In this document: one piece after another, positions 12,001-20,982 of the stretch
How positions within the stretch are numbered: position 1 is the stretch's first letter
How the letters are laid out: each line of letters starts with the position of its first letter
NCBI GenBank assembly: GCA_032718475.1
Contig: JAUCBJ010002434.1
Span: 1 to 31,435, forward strand
Length of the DNA: 31,435 nt
Origin: Nemertoderma westbladi
Lineage: Eukaryota > Xenacoelomorpha > Nemertodermatida > Nemertodermatidae
Direction: 5' to 3'
The notes under the pieces: generated by a model
The model's input: the letters and a program-made list of their open reading frames with translations, nothing else
Database searches by the model: none
Told to the model about the DNA's origin: nothing
Program-made: the position numbers and the translations under genes

Positions 12001-14757
12001 ACTTCTTTTCTTGGGGGCTATCGTCACCAACACCCCCACTTCTTTTCTTGGGGGCTATCGTCCCCAACACCCCCACTTCTGTTCTTGGGGGCTATCGTCC
12101 CCAACACCTCCACTTCTTTTCTTGGGGGCTATCGTCCCCAACACCCCCACTTGTTTTCTTGGGGGCTATCGTCCCCAACACCCCCACTTCTTTTCTTGTG
12201 GGCTATCGTCCCCAACACCCCACTTCTTTTCTTCGGGGCTATCGTCCCCAACACCCCTTTTCTTTTCTTGGGGGCTATCGTCGCCAACACCCCCACTTCT
12301 TTTCTTGGGGGCTATCGTCCCCAACACCCCCACTTCTTTTCTTGGGGGCTATCGTCCCCAACACCCTCGCTTCTTTTCTTGGGGGCTATCGTCCCCAACA
12401 CCCCCACTTATTTTCTTGGGGGCTATCGTCCCCAACACCCCCACTTCTTTTCTTGGGGGCTATCGTCCCCAACACCACCACTTCTTTTCTTGTGGTCTAT
12501 CGTCCCCAACACCCCCACTTCTTTTCTTGGGGGCTATCGTCCCCAACACCCCCACTTCTTTTCTTGGGGGCTATCGTCGCCAACACCCCCACTTCTTTTC
12601 TTGGGGGCTATCGTCACCAACACCCCCACTTCTTTTCTTGGGGGCTATCGTCCCCAACACCCCCACTTCTGTTCTTGGGGGCTATCGTCCCCAACACCCC
12701 CACTTATTTTCTTGGGGGCTATCGTCCCCAACACCCCCACTTCTTTTCTTGGGGGCTATCGTCCCCAACACCCCCACTTCTTTTCTTGGGGGCTATCGTC
12801 CCCCACACCCCCACTTCTTTTGTTGGGGGCTATCGTCGCCAACACCCCCACTTTTTTTCTTGGGGGCTATCGTCCCCAACACCCCCACTTCTTTTCTTGG
12901 GGGCTATCGTCCCCAACACCCCCACTTCTGTTCTTGGGGGCTATCGTCCCCAACACCCCCACTTGTTTTCTTGGGGGCTATCGTCCCCAACACCCCCACT
13001 TCTTTTCTTGTGGGCTATCGTCCCCAACACACCCACTTCTTTTCTTCGGGGCTATCGTCCCCAACACCCCTTTTCTTTTCTTGGGGGCTATCGTCGCCAA
13101 CACCCCCACTTCTTTTCTTGGGGGCTATCGTCCCCAACACCCCCACTTCTTTTCTTGGGGGCTATCGTCCCCAACACCCCCACTTCTTTTCTTGGGGGCT
13201 ATCGTCCCCCACACCCCCACTTCTTTTGTTGGGGGCTATCGTCGCCAACACCCCCACTTTTTTTCTTGGGGGCTATCGTCCCCAACACCCTCACTTCTTT
13301 TCTTGGGGGCTATCGTCCCCAACACTCCCACTTATTTTCTTGGGGGCTATCGTCCCCAACACCCCCACTTCTTTTCTTGGGGGCTATCGTCCCCAACACC
13401 CCCACTTCTTTTCTTGGGGGCTATCGTCCCCAACACCCCCACTTCTTTTCTTGGGGGCTATCGTCCCCAACACCCCCACTTCTTTTCTTGGGGGCTATCG
13501 TCCCCAACACCCCCACTTCTTTTCTTGGGGGCTATCGTCCCCAACACCACCACTTCTTTTCTTGTGGTCTATCGTCCCCAACACCCCCACTTCTTTTCTT
13601 CGGGGCTATCGTCCCCAACACCCCTTTTCTTTTCTTGGGGGCTATCATCGCCAACACCCCCACTTCTTTTCTTGGGGGCTATCGTCCCCAACACCCTCAC
13701 TTCTTTTCTTGGGGGCTATCGTCCCCAACACCCCCACTTATTTTCTTGGGGGCTATCGTCCCCAACACCCCCACTTCTTTTCTTGGGGGCTATCGTCCCC
13801 AACACCACCACTTCTTTTCTTGTGGTCTATCGTCCCCAACACCCCCACTTCTTTTCTTGGGGCTATCGTCCCCAACACCCCCACTTCTTTTCTTGGGGGC
13901 TATCGTCGCCAACACCCCCACTTCTTTTCTTGGGGGCTATCGTCACCAACACCCCCACTTCTTTTCTTGGGGGCTATCGTCCCCAACACCCCCACTTCTG
14001 TTCTTGGGGGCTATCGTCCCCAACACCCCCACTTCTTTTCTTGGGGGCTATCGTCCCCAACACCCCCACTTCTTTTCTTGGGGGCTATCGTCCCCCACAC
14101 CCCCACTTCTTTTGTTGGGGGCTATCGTCGCCAACACCCCCACTTTTTTTCTTGGGGGCTATCGTCCCCAACACCCCCACTTCTTTTCTTGGGGGCTATC
14201 GTCCCCCACACCCCCACTTCTTTTGTTGGGGGCTATCGTCCCCAACACACCCACTTCTTTTCTTCGGGGCTATCGTCCCCAACACCCCTTTTCTTTTCTT
14301 GGGGGCTATCGTCGCCAACACCCCCACTTCTTTTCTTGGGGGCTATCGTCCCCAACACCCCCACTTCTTTTCTTGGGGGCTATCGTCCCCAACACCCCCA
14401 CTTCTTTTCTTGGGGGCTATCGTCCCCCACACCCCCACTTCTTTTGTTGGGGGCTATCGTCGCCAACACCCCCACTTTTTTTCTTGGGGGCTATCGTCCC
14501 CAACACCCTCACTTCTTTTCTTGGGGGCTATCGTCCCCAACACTCCCACTTATTTTCTTGGGGGCTATCGTCCCCAACACCACCACTTCTTTTCTTGTGG
14601 TCTATCGTCCCCAACACCCCCACTTCTTTTCTTGGGGGCTATCGTCCCCAACACCACCACTTCTTTTCTTGTGGTCTATCGTCCCCAACACCCCCACTTC
14701 TTTTCTTGGGGGCTATCGTCCCCAACACCCCCACTTCTTTTCTTGGGGGCTATCGTC
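9000..14757. repeat. 1,919-bp higher-order unit of array B, about three tandem copies
   Basis: The marker CCTTTTCTTT starts at 9231, 11150 and 13069, two offsets of exactly 1,919 bp. The poly-T marker before TTGGGGGC at 10921 recurs at 12840, again 1,919. A second marker set near 9780, 11700 and 13621 agrees within a base or two. 52 units of 37 bp equal 1,924, and several single-base deletions within each copy account for the difference. The third copy is disrupted from about 14,030 onward. Block boundaries are nominal. Confidence 0.88.
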
Positions 14758-15476
14758 GCCAACACCCCCACTTCTTTTCTTGGGGGCTATTGTCACCAAC
14801 ACCCCCACTTCTTTTCTTGGGGGCTATCGTCCCCAACACCCCCACTTCTTTTCTTGGGGGCTATCGTCCCCAACACCACCACTTATTTTCTTGGGGGCTA
14901 TCGTCCCCAACACCCCCACTTCTTTTCTTGGGGGATATCGTCCCCAACACCACCACTTCTTTTCTTGGGGGCTATCGTCCCCAACACCCCCACTTCTTTT
15001 CTTGGGGGATATCGTCCCCAACACCCCCACTTCGTTTCTTGGGGGCTATCGTCCCCAACACCCCCACTTCTTTTCTTGGGGGCTATCGTCCCCAGCACCC
15101 CCACTTCATTTCTTGGGGGCTATCGTCCCCAACACCCCCACTTCTTTTCTTGGGGGCTATCGTCCCCAGCACCCCCACTTCATTTCTTGGGGGCTATCGT
15201 CCCCAACACCCCCACTTCTTTTCTTGGGGGCTATCGTCCCCAACACCCCCACTTCTTTTCTTGGGGGCTATCGTCCCCAGCACCCCCACTTCATTTCTTG
15301 GGGGCTATCGTCCCCAACACCCCCACTTCTTTTCTTGGGGGCTATCGTCCCCAACACCCCCACTTCTTTTCTTAGGGGCTATCGTCGCCAACACCCCCAC
15401 TTCTTTTCTTGGGGGCTATCGTCCCCAACACCCCCACTTCCCACTTCTTTTCTTGGGGGCTATCGCCCCCAAACCC

Positions 15477-16163
15477 CGGCATTTCCCTTAGTGCCCGTGG
15501 TGTAAGGCTTTAATACCATTTTGAACTAATTAATTCATGTTTGTATCATCAGATAATAAATTGACTAAGCCTAAAGTAGGAGCTGTATTGAATGTTAACC
15601 AAATTTATATATAAATTACTACGATATTATATAATTCAACAAAATCGTATTGAAAATATTGCAAGTAACCAGGAAATTTAATTCATTTATCAATATGTAA
15701 TGCTAAACACAGAATACATATCAACGCATGTCGATTTTTCCCTGGAGAGGTATAATTTTGATTGAAACAATAATATTCATCATTAAATAACATTCCTCGA
15801 AGAAGACTATTACCTAATAATTCCTGTAATTAAATCAATTAATTATTATTATTCCAAAATTGAATATATATAAGAATATATACAATGCGATTGAATATAC
15901 GTGTGAAGATAATGTGTGAACAAATAAATGTTATCCATGAAATAACCTTGGTCGTTAGGGGGCGTACTAATTTATAGATTGGAGTGTTTTTATGAGTGCA
16001 AACATCATGTATTCTTCACACGGCTGGATTTAGCTTTAAAATAACTTAGAAGATTTTTACTTTCGTTTGACGGCCATGTGAAGAAAACGTGAGAAGAAAC
16101 TTTTTTTGTGAACATAACAGGTATTAAGACACATATGATGTGATCAAAACATGCACCATCCCC

Positions 16164-16165
<2 letters not shown>
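15477..16165. other. AT-rich DNA without a recognisable gene
   Basis: No coding region, RNA gene or element ends were recognised. The sequence is strongly AT-rich. The 13-bp word ATGTGAAGAAAAC (16076-16088), shared with 5808 and 6829, lies here. The short minus-strand open frame across 16005-16310 is explained by the CA/GT tract. Confidence 0.6.

Positions 16166-16214
<49 letters not shown>
16166..16214. repeat. (CA)n microsatellite
   Basis: About 24 uninterrupted AC dinucleotides, followed by one G interruption and three further CA units. A run of this length is expected to be length-polymorphic. Confidence 0.97.
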
Positions 16215-16219
<5 letters not shown>

Positions 16220-16321
16220 ACATATGCTGACACTCACACCAACTTTTGGAAAACGGCCATAGTATAATTATAACAGTTCGCTGATGGCTCGCAGTTCTGA
16301 CTCGCCCCACAAGGTGAGGGT

Positions 16322-16333
16322 GTCAAAATATGT
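16322..16333 (+). repeat. Left target-site duplication of truncated LINE copy
   Basis: GTCAAAATATGT here is repeated exactly at 17361-17372, immediately after the LINE tail. Its last three bases overlap the first LINE-matching bases (TGTCTACTG), a microhomology typical of 5' junctions made by target-primed reverse transcription. Confidence 0.85.
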
Positions 16334-17360
16334 CTACTGTTGACGGTGACACAGAACCATTTGACGTGTTATGGGGCGTCCTCCAGGGAGACACACTTGC
16401 ACCATTCTTGTTCATAATTGTAGTTGACTATGTTCTACGCATGTCCTTAGATCATCATAATGATGATGGGGTGATGATAACTCCACCTACTGGCTCCAGA
16501 AGTCGAGGAAATCCTGCCAAAGTACCTAACTGATCTAGACTTTGCTGATGACGTAGGAGTACTCTCAGAATCACTAGAGGGAGCCCAACGGCTCCTCAGC
16601 TCATTAGAACATGCTGCTTCTAGTGTTGGTATTTTTATTAACTCCAGAAAGACCAAAATTTTGACAGTTAACTTTGAAAGTCCTCAGCAAGTCTCTGATC
16701 GGATGAGCGTAAGCTCAAAAGATGGTATGCTTGAGCTCATGTGGATGACTTATGTTACCTGGGATCATGGATCCGGAAGTCAGGTGAGGACCTTCGAATA
16801 GGTAAGGGAAAGGCATGGGCAGCCTTGAATAGGCTTTCCAGGATTTGGAGGTCAACGAGAATTAATCGGAAACTTAAGGTCCGATTATTTAGAGCAGCAG
16901 TAGTTCCAGTACTCCTCTATGGGAGTCCATGCTGGGCTCTAACTGCTGAGGACACCAAATCTCTGGATGGCACATTCACAAGAATGCTACGCCGGGTTCA
17001 TTGTGTCAAGTACAATGCACACATCTCCAACCAGACACTATATAACATTGGAGGTGTCTCATTGGTTCCCCCAAGTTTGACACTAGAACAAAATCGCCTC
17101 CGCTTTGCAGGACATTGCTTTTGCCGTGAGGACCAGCCAGTGCATAATCTTGTACTTTGACAGCCTCATGGAGTGAATAAGCATGGTGGACAGCCCATGA
17201 CTTTCTTGAGACGTATCTTAAAGGACACTGACCTTGAAGATGCGGATGATCTAGCAAATGTCATGGGTGATAGGGAGTTGTGGCGGTACAATTTTGTCGA
17301 TAAGCCGGCACAGCATTCTTAAAAATGCAGCTGCAATGCAGCATGTCGATCCTAGTAGTA
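16331..17360 (+). pseudogene. 5'-truncated LINE copy (RT C-terminal half and 3' end)
   Basis: It aligns to 23282-24306 of the longer copy, starting within the RT domain just before the GVLQGDTLAPF motif and running through the FADD region to the 3' tail. It cannot encode an enzyme. It lacks the endonuclease and the first part of RT, has an extra A near 16520 (GCCAAAGTACC versus GCCAAGTACC), which brings in a stop, an extra CT near 16736 (GAGCTCATG versus GAGCATG), which restores the frame, and a TGG-to-TGA change at 17158-17160. The tail ends CCTAGTAGTA, a short TAG/AGT microsatellite and not poly(A). Flanking 12-bp duplications show that it arrived by retrotransposition and was truncated on insertion. 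Confidence 0.93.
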
Positions 17361-17372
17361 GTCAAAATATGT
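17361..17372 (+). repeat. Right target-site duplication of truncated LINE copy
   Basis: GTCAAAATATGT, an exact match to 16322-16333, directly follows the TAG-repeat tail. Confidence 0.85.
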
Positions 17373-17705
17373 ATGTTAACATTTATTCCCATCTATGTGT
17401 CCTAATAAAGGAACAGGTCATCCCGGATTAAATACTAATTTAATTAATTACTCATATACTCTTACTGTTTGTTATTATAAATAATTTGATAGCTTGATTA
17501 ATTAAATAAATAATTAAATTAAACATAATTAACATTTGACTTATTCGAGCCCATATTGTATTGTTTCCTCGCAATAGTATTAGAAATATTATGTAAGTAA
17601 ATATATTCTTAATATCAGCAGCCAAAATTGATAACTCCCAAAAGAGCTACGAAACAATATCGATAACTTAAATTCAATTAAATCAATATTAGCTACTTAT
17701 TTGTT
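17373..17705. other. AT-rich spacer, nothing recognised
   Basis: Very AT-rich sequence with TTAATTAA-type runs. No ORF of note and no RNA gene or element ends were seen. Confidence 0.6.
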
Positions 17706-17858
17706 AAGGCCGATTTACACGGGTTAACTTTCTCAGCAACTTGGCTAGCAACTTAGGTTGCCGATCAAGTTGCTCTGTGTAAACACGAATTTGCTGAAAA
17801 TGAAGTTGCTAGTTGCTAACCAAGTTGCCCAAAAAGTTGCCACATGTAAAACGGCCTT
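17706..17858. mobile_element. Fold-back MITE-like element, 153 bp
   Basis: The ends are imperfect inverted repeats of about 50 bp. The left end begins AAGGCCGATTTACAC. The right end, read on the minus strand, begins AAGGCCGTTTTACA. Further in, both arms contain GCAACTTGG and TAGCAACT, so the single strand would fold into one long hairpin. The interior has repeated AGTTGC/GCAACT words and no coding capacity. Flanks read GTTAA on the left and TTCAA on the right, which is at best a degenerate TTAA duplication, so the superfamily is unresolved. The structure resembles non-autonomous DNA transposons. It lies about 260 bp downstream of the SLC17 gene's stop codon. Confidence 0.7.
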
Positions 17859-18119
17859 CAATACCAATATATTATAATGTTCTATTGCTACAATATTAAT
17901 TAAATTGTATACAATGGTAGCGTCTGTACAATGGTCTCTCGTCTGTCCTTCTGTCTATTTTCTCAAATTTTAGAAAATCCTATAATAGTAATGATCCAAA
18001 TAAATCCCATCTTCACAGCATATTATTAATTAATGGTCGGTCAGGGATAAGATACATATAATTTTCTTCTTAATTTAGTACAAAGTAGATAACACTGACT
18101 AAGCAACATTGATATTTTA
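17859..18119. other. 3' flank of the SLC17 gene
   Basis: AT-rich sequence downstream of the minus-strand SLC17 stop codon. I see no clear AATAAA on the minus strand within the first ~100 bp, only weaker variants such as ATAAAA near 18115, so the polyadenylation site is not assigned. Confidence 0.4.
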
Positions 18120-19634
18120 TCAAATTATCACTGTTTCATCATCAGGTTTAATATCGTCATGTTTTTCAACGTTTCTGGCCCATGGCTGGGTTTCCCCAGA
18201 CCCGAACATTGTGAACACAATGGCTCCTGCTGTTAAAATTCCTCCTAATGTATAAAATACTGTACGCCATTGGGCAACGGTCTTATCCGGAGTGATAACA
18301 GATGTCACATAAGGGGCAATAATTCCACCAATCGCAGCCAATGTGCTGGTGAGTCCCATAAGCGTCCCAGCATACCGGGGTGCCAAATCTATATGGTTGC
18401 ATACATATCCACCGCCCAAGTTAAACCCCAGAAATGTAACTGCTATTATTATTAATATCACAGCTTCAACATGCTGATGACAAGTCAAATACCCCATTGC
18501 AATTAACAACGCTGATGGAACCACACCACCTATAAGTACCATTGCCTTCCGTGCCTGGCCAGTAGTCAGAAGTTTCTTCAGTATCAACTTATTAACAAGC
18601 ATACCTCCAATAATTGTGGCAAACACAAAACCAATATATGGTAGTGCAGAATATATACCATTTTCTTCTATTTTAAAATGCAGCACTTCATTGATGTAAG
18701 ATGGCAATTGAGTCAAAAGCGCGAAATATCCATAGTTGAATGTTGTGTGGACAGTAAGTAATGCCCAGAATGGCAATGAAGTTAAAATTCGTTTCCAAGG
18801 TATCATCTGTTTATCGTTCAATTCTCCGTTTGTTTCCATCATAGTTGAGTTATTTATAAAAAACTTTTCGGATTGTGAAATTCTGGGATGTAATGACGGC
18901 GTATCAAATATTAGAAAATACCACAAAACACAGAATAAGGAGGATATTCCTCCAAAAACATAAAATACACTTGGCCAACCTCCTGAAAATCCATATCGGC
19001 AGAGAATGCTGCTAAGTGGTAAACTTAGAGCAATTCCAACACATCCACCCGAATATACAAAACTAACTAACTTGCTACGTTCAGAAGTAGGGCACCATTT
19101 CGCTAGGAGTACATGTTGTGTTGGATAGCAGAAACCACTGCCAAGACCCAATGCGAATCTCATAGCCAAAATAATCCTCCAGTCTGTCTTAGCGGCTAAC
19201 GGTACCATCAATGTGCTTATGCTATTTATTATTAACCCAATTAGATTTACATACTTAGCACTATATCTTTCAGCCAACCGACCTGAAGCTATTTGTGTTA
19301 AAATATAGCCCCAAAAAAAGGAGCTGAGTATTAGACCTTGTGTTTCTTTGGACCAGTCAAACTCTGGTTGGAAACCATTAGGAAGTTGTTCAGAGTTGTT
19401 GTTTGTAGATATGTTGACGCAAGTATAACCTCTCGATGGTGATGCTGAAGTATTGTACATGCCTCCATTATTCCTGACCATACAAACTATAGTAAGTGAT
19501 AAGTCAACCCTTAAAACGTACATTAATACATAGTTAAAAAACACCATGACAACAACTATAATACGGCAACTGAGAATCAATGGTGGTGGTGATTGCCATT
19601 TTGTTTCATCATATGTATTCGAAGTGATTTCCAT
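18120..19634 (-). CDS. SLC17-family (sialin-like) anion transporter, MFS
   Basis: A 504-residue major facilitator protein whose family members move organic anions (sialic acid, glutamate, phosphate) across lysosomal, vesicular or plasma membranes. The start is the ATG at 19634; upstream codons in frame lack another ATG. Family signatures in order: TM1 with YVLRVDLS (R42), an extracellular loop with NTS and NIS glycosylation sequons (61, 74), WSKETQGLILSSFFWGYILTQ (94-114), TM4 GLGSGFCYPTQH (163-174) and AKWCPTSERSKL, HPRISQSEKF (249-258), IPWKRILTSLPFW (278-290), LTQLPSYINEVLHF (307-320), and NHIDLAPRYAGTLMG (413-427). The C-terminus is acidic. Length matches the family. The frame is uninterrupted from TM1 to TM12, so the gene is intronless here, unusual for animal SLC17 genes. 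The two acidic TM4 positions conserved in sialin are Leu162 and Ser166. Substrate is not predictable. Confidence 0.95.
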   Translation of the reverse strand: MEITSNTYDETKWQSPPPLILSCRIIVVVMVFFNYVLMYVLRVDLSLTIVCMVRNNGGMYNTSASPSRGYTCVNISTNNNSEQLPNGFQPEFDWSKETQGLILSSFFWGYILTQIASGRLAERYSAKYVNLIGLIINSISTLMVPLAAKTDWRIILAMRFALGLGSGFCYPTQHVLLAKWCPTSERSKLVSFVYSGGCVGIALSLPLSSILCRYGFSGGWPSVFYVFGGISSLFCVLWYFLIFDTPSLHPRISQSEKFFINNSTMMETNGELNDKQMIPWKRILTSLPFWALLTVHTTFNYGYFALLTQLPSYINEVLHFKIEENGIYSALPYIGFVFATIIGGMLVNKLILKKLLTTGQARKAMVLIGGVVPSALLIAMGYLTCHQHVEAVILIIIAVTFLGFNLGGGYVCNHIDLAPRYAGTLMGLTSTLAAIGGIIAPYVTSVITPDKTVAQWRTVFYTLGGILTAGAIVFTMFGSGETQPWARNVEKHDDIKPDDETVII

Positions 19635-20550
19635 TTCATTGATTGCTATAAATATAGTAATATAATTGTAGATCAACCGATTTGCATCGCGTACACACTT
19701 AGTCACTTATGCCTATTGTATACAGTTTCATTCAGTCTGGCATTCCGTAAAACATAATTGTTTTATATTTTTCAAATTAGTATAGATATGCATTTAAGAC
19801 ATTTTTGTATGATGTGGAACATAATTCAGGGTGGAAAGTGGTAGGTTGAGGGGTTTTATGGACCAGTAAATCGATTAACATTGAGTTAGTGTGTAAAGCA
19901 AGGGAATAACGTTGAGTTAGTCAGGCGTTGTCGCAGGTCTGGCTGAGTGTGCCCCTCACCGGATTGCCGCTCTCCTGATCCATAACGCCTATTCGATGAA
20001 TTAGTCTCAAGAGTAAGCGTTTTTTTTGTTGCGAAATGTTATTATTTTATTTTTAAATAAAACCCACGCGATGCGGATGGGTCAAATTCATTATTTTTAA
20101 ATTAAATTAAAAGTCAATTAAAATTGTCATATTTCCTAAGATACAAATTCCCTGCCATTGAAATCTTATGATTTTTATTTCGTAAAAAAATAGAATCCCG
20201 AAAGCTAGGCTAAACAATTTATTTTGATTAAATAAATTTAAACCTATCTATCAATCTATAAACCAGTTTAATAAACAATTTTATTGCACTTTGGATTAAA
20301 AAATAAATAAAAATGAATTTCAGCGGATGGGTCAAAATTAGACACCAAATAAAGACCCCATGTCTACAGTATAGTACAGTACAGCTCAATAAGTTGGAAT
20401 ACTGAAATTCTTGAATGGGTAAGGGTAACAAATAAACACTGCAGTTCACTCAGGCTCATTAATGAAGTGCATAGACAATCGGCCAGTAAACTAATCAAAT
20501 TATTGAAGCAAATGGGCGCTGTAAGGCGTAATACAGTAAGTAGCTGAATA
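19635..20550. other. 5' flank of SLC17 gene and AT-rich intergenic DNA
   Basis: A frame open upstream of the chosen ATG extends to 19706 but starts at a non-ATG codon, so 19635-19706 is taken as 5' UTR or intron. No promoter could be assigned. GCGGATGGGTCAAA occurs twice, near 20073 and 20323. AGACCCCATGTC near 20353 matches the end of the MITE at 28323-28644, a possible relic. No RNA gene was recognised. Confidence 0.5.
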
Positions 20551-20576
20551 CTGACCTGACCTGTAGGTCAGGTCAG
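20551..20576. repeat. Perfect 12-bp inverted repeat with 2-nt centre
   Basis: The arms CTGACCTGACCT and AGGTCAGGTCAG are separated by GT. It lies at or near the 5' end of the long LINE. It contains TGACCT-GT-AGGTCA, an everted pair of nuclear-receptor-type half sites. The arm identity is visible directly. A regulatory role is inference. Confidence 0.8.
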
Positions 20577-20982
20577 GTATTCTAGGTCATTGATCAAGAA
20601 AACTTGCCACCTCCATGTAGCACAAAGGAGGTGCCACCTGTAGCTGCATAGACCCTCTTACTAGGGCAAATCTGGTCCTGTAACTAGGACCCCCTTCGTT
20701 CTGGGATAAGGACACCCTTGGTCCTGGATTAAGGACCCATATACTTGGCTGCAGGGGTATATGGCCTGACCAGGCAGATGGTGATCTACCAATGGCTGGA
20801 CAGGAGTAGAGTGTTCTCATGTCCACTCTGAGAGCACTTCACTGCGACCTGCACCTGGCAGCAAGGGTACAGGGCATGACACAGCAAATGAGCTGCAACA
20901 GCCAATGGTGGGTCATGTGCGCCAGAGTAGATATGGGTGATGGGCCTCATATCTGACTCCATTGCGTCACCCACCCTGTGGA

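Larger units (their letters stand above)
6961..15476. repeat. Minisatellite B: ~230 copies of a 37-bp G/C-run unit
   Basis: The representative unit is 6994-7030: GGGGGCTATCGTCCCC, then AACACCCCCAC, then TTCTTTTCTT. Each junction forms an inverted repeat TTGGGG-(GCTATCGT)-CCCCAA. The plus-strand unit has no stop codon in any frame and 37 is not a multiple of three, so all three plus frames stay open for kilobases (6992-15505, 7029-15491, 8359-15375). Single-base deletions (for example TTGGGGCTATC near 7734, 10018, 11938 and 13858) merely shift between open frames. I treat it as satellite DNA, not a gene. The far end (about 15,430-15,476) is degenerate. Confidence 0.97.

Noticed and set aside
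6994-15450. TTGGGG as telomere-type repeat
   Set aside because: TTGGGG occurs once per 37 bp and not in tandem. It is part of the unit's hairpin.
312-15476. CRISPR-like direct repeats
   Set aside because: Units follow head to tail with no unique spacers, in a eukaryotic context without cas genes.
6992-15505. Open frames of 2,837, 2,820 and 2,338 codons on the plus strand
   Set aside because: They overlap in different frames and arise because the 37-bp unit has no plus-strand stop. There is no unique domain, and the peptide is a simple 37-residue cycle.
16005-16310. Minus-strand 101-codon frame with Cys-Val repeats
   Set aside because: A translation of the (CA)n/(GT)n tract.
16447-17257. 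Minus-strand frames over the LINE copies (also 22368-22838, 23046-23366, 23954-24205)
   Set aside because: Shadows of the RT reading frame. They recur in both copies because the DNA is homologous.
19923-19990. 7-bp AGGCGTT/AACGCCT ends, 68 nt apart, with TGGCTGAGTG inside, resembling a tRNA
   Set aside because: No T-arm, B box or anticodon arm fits.
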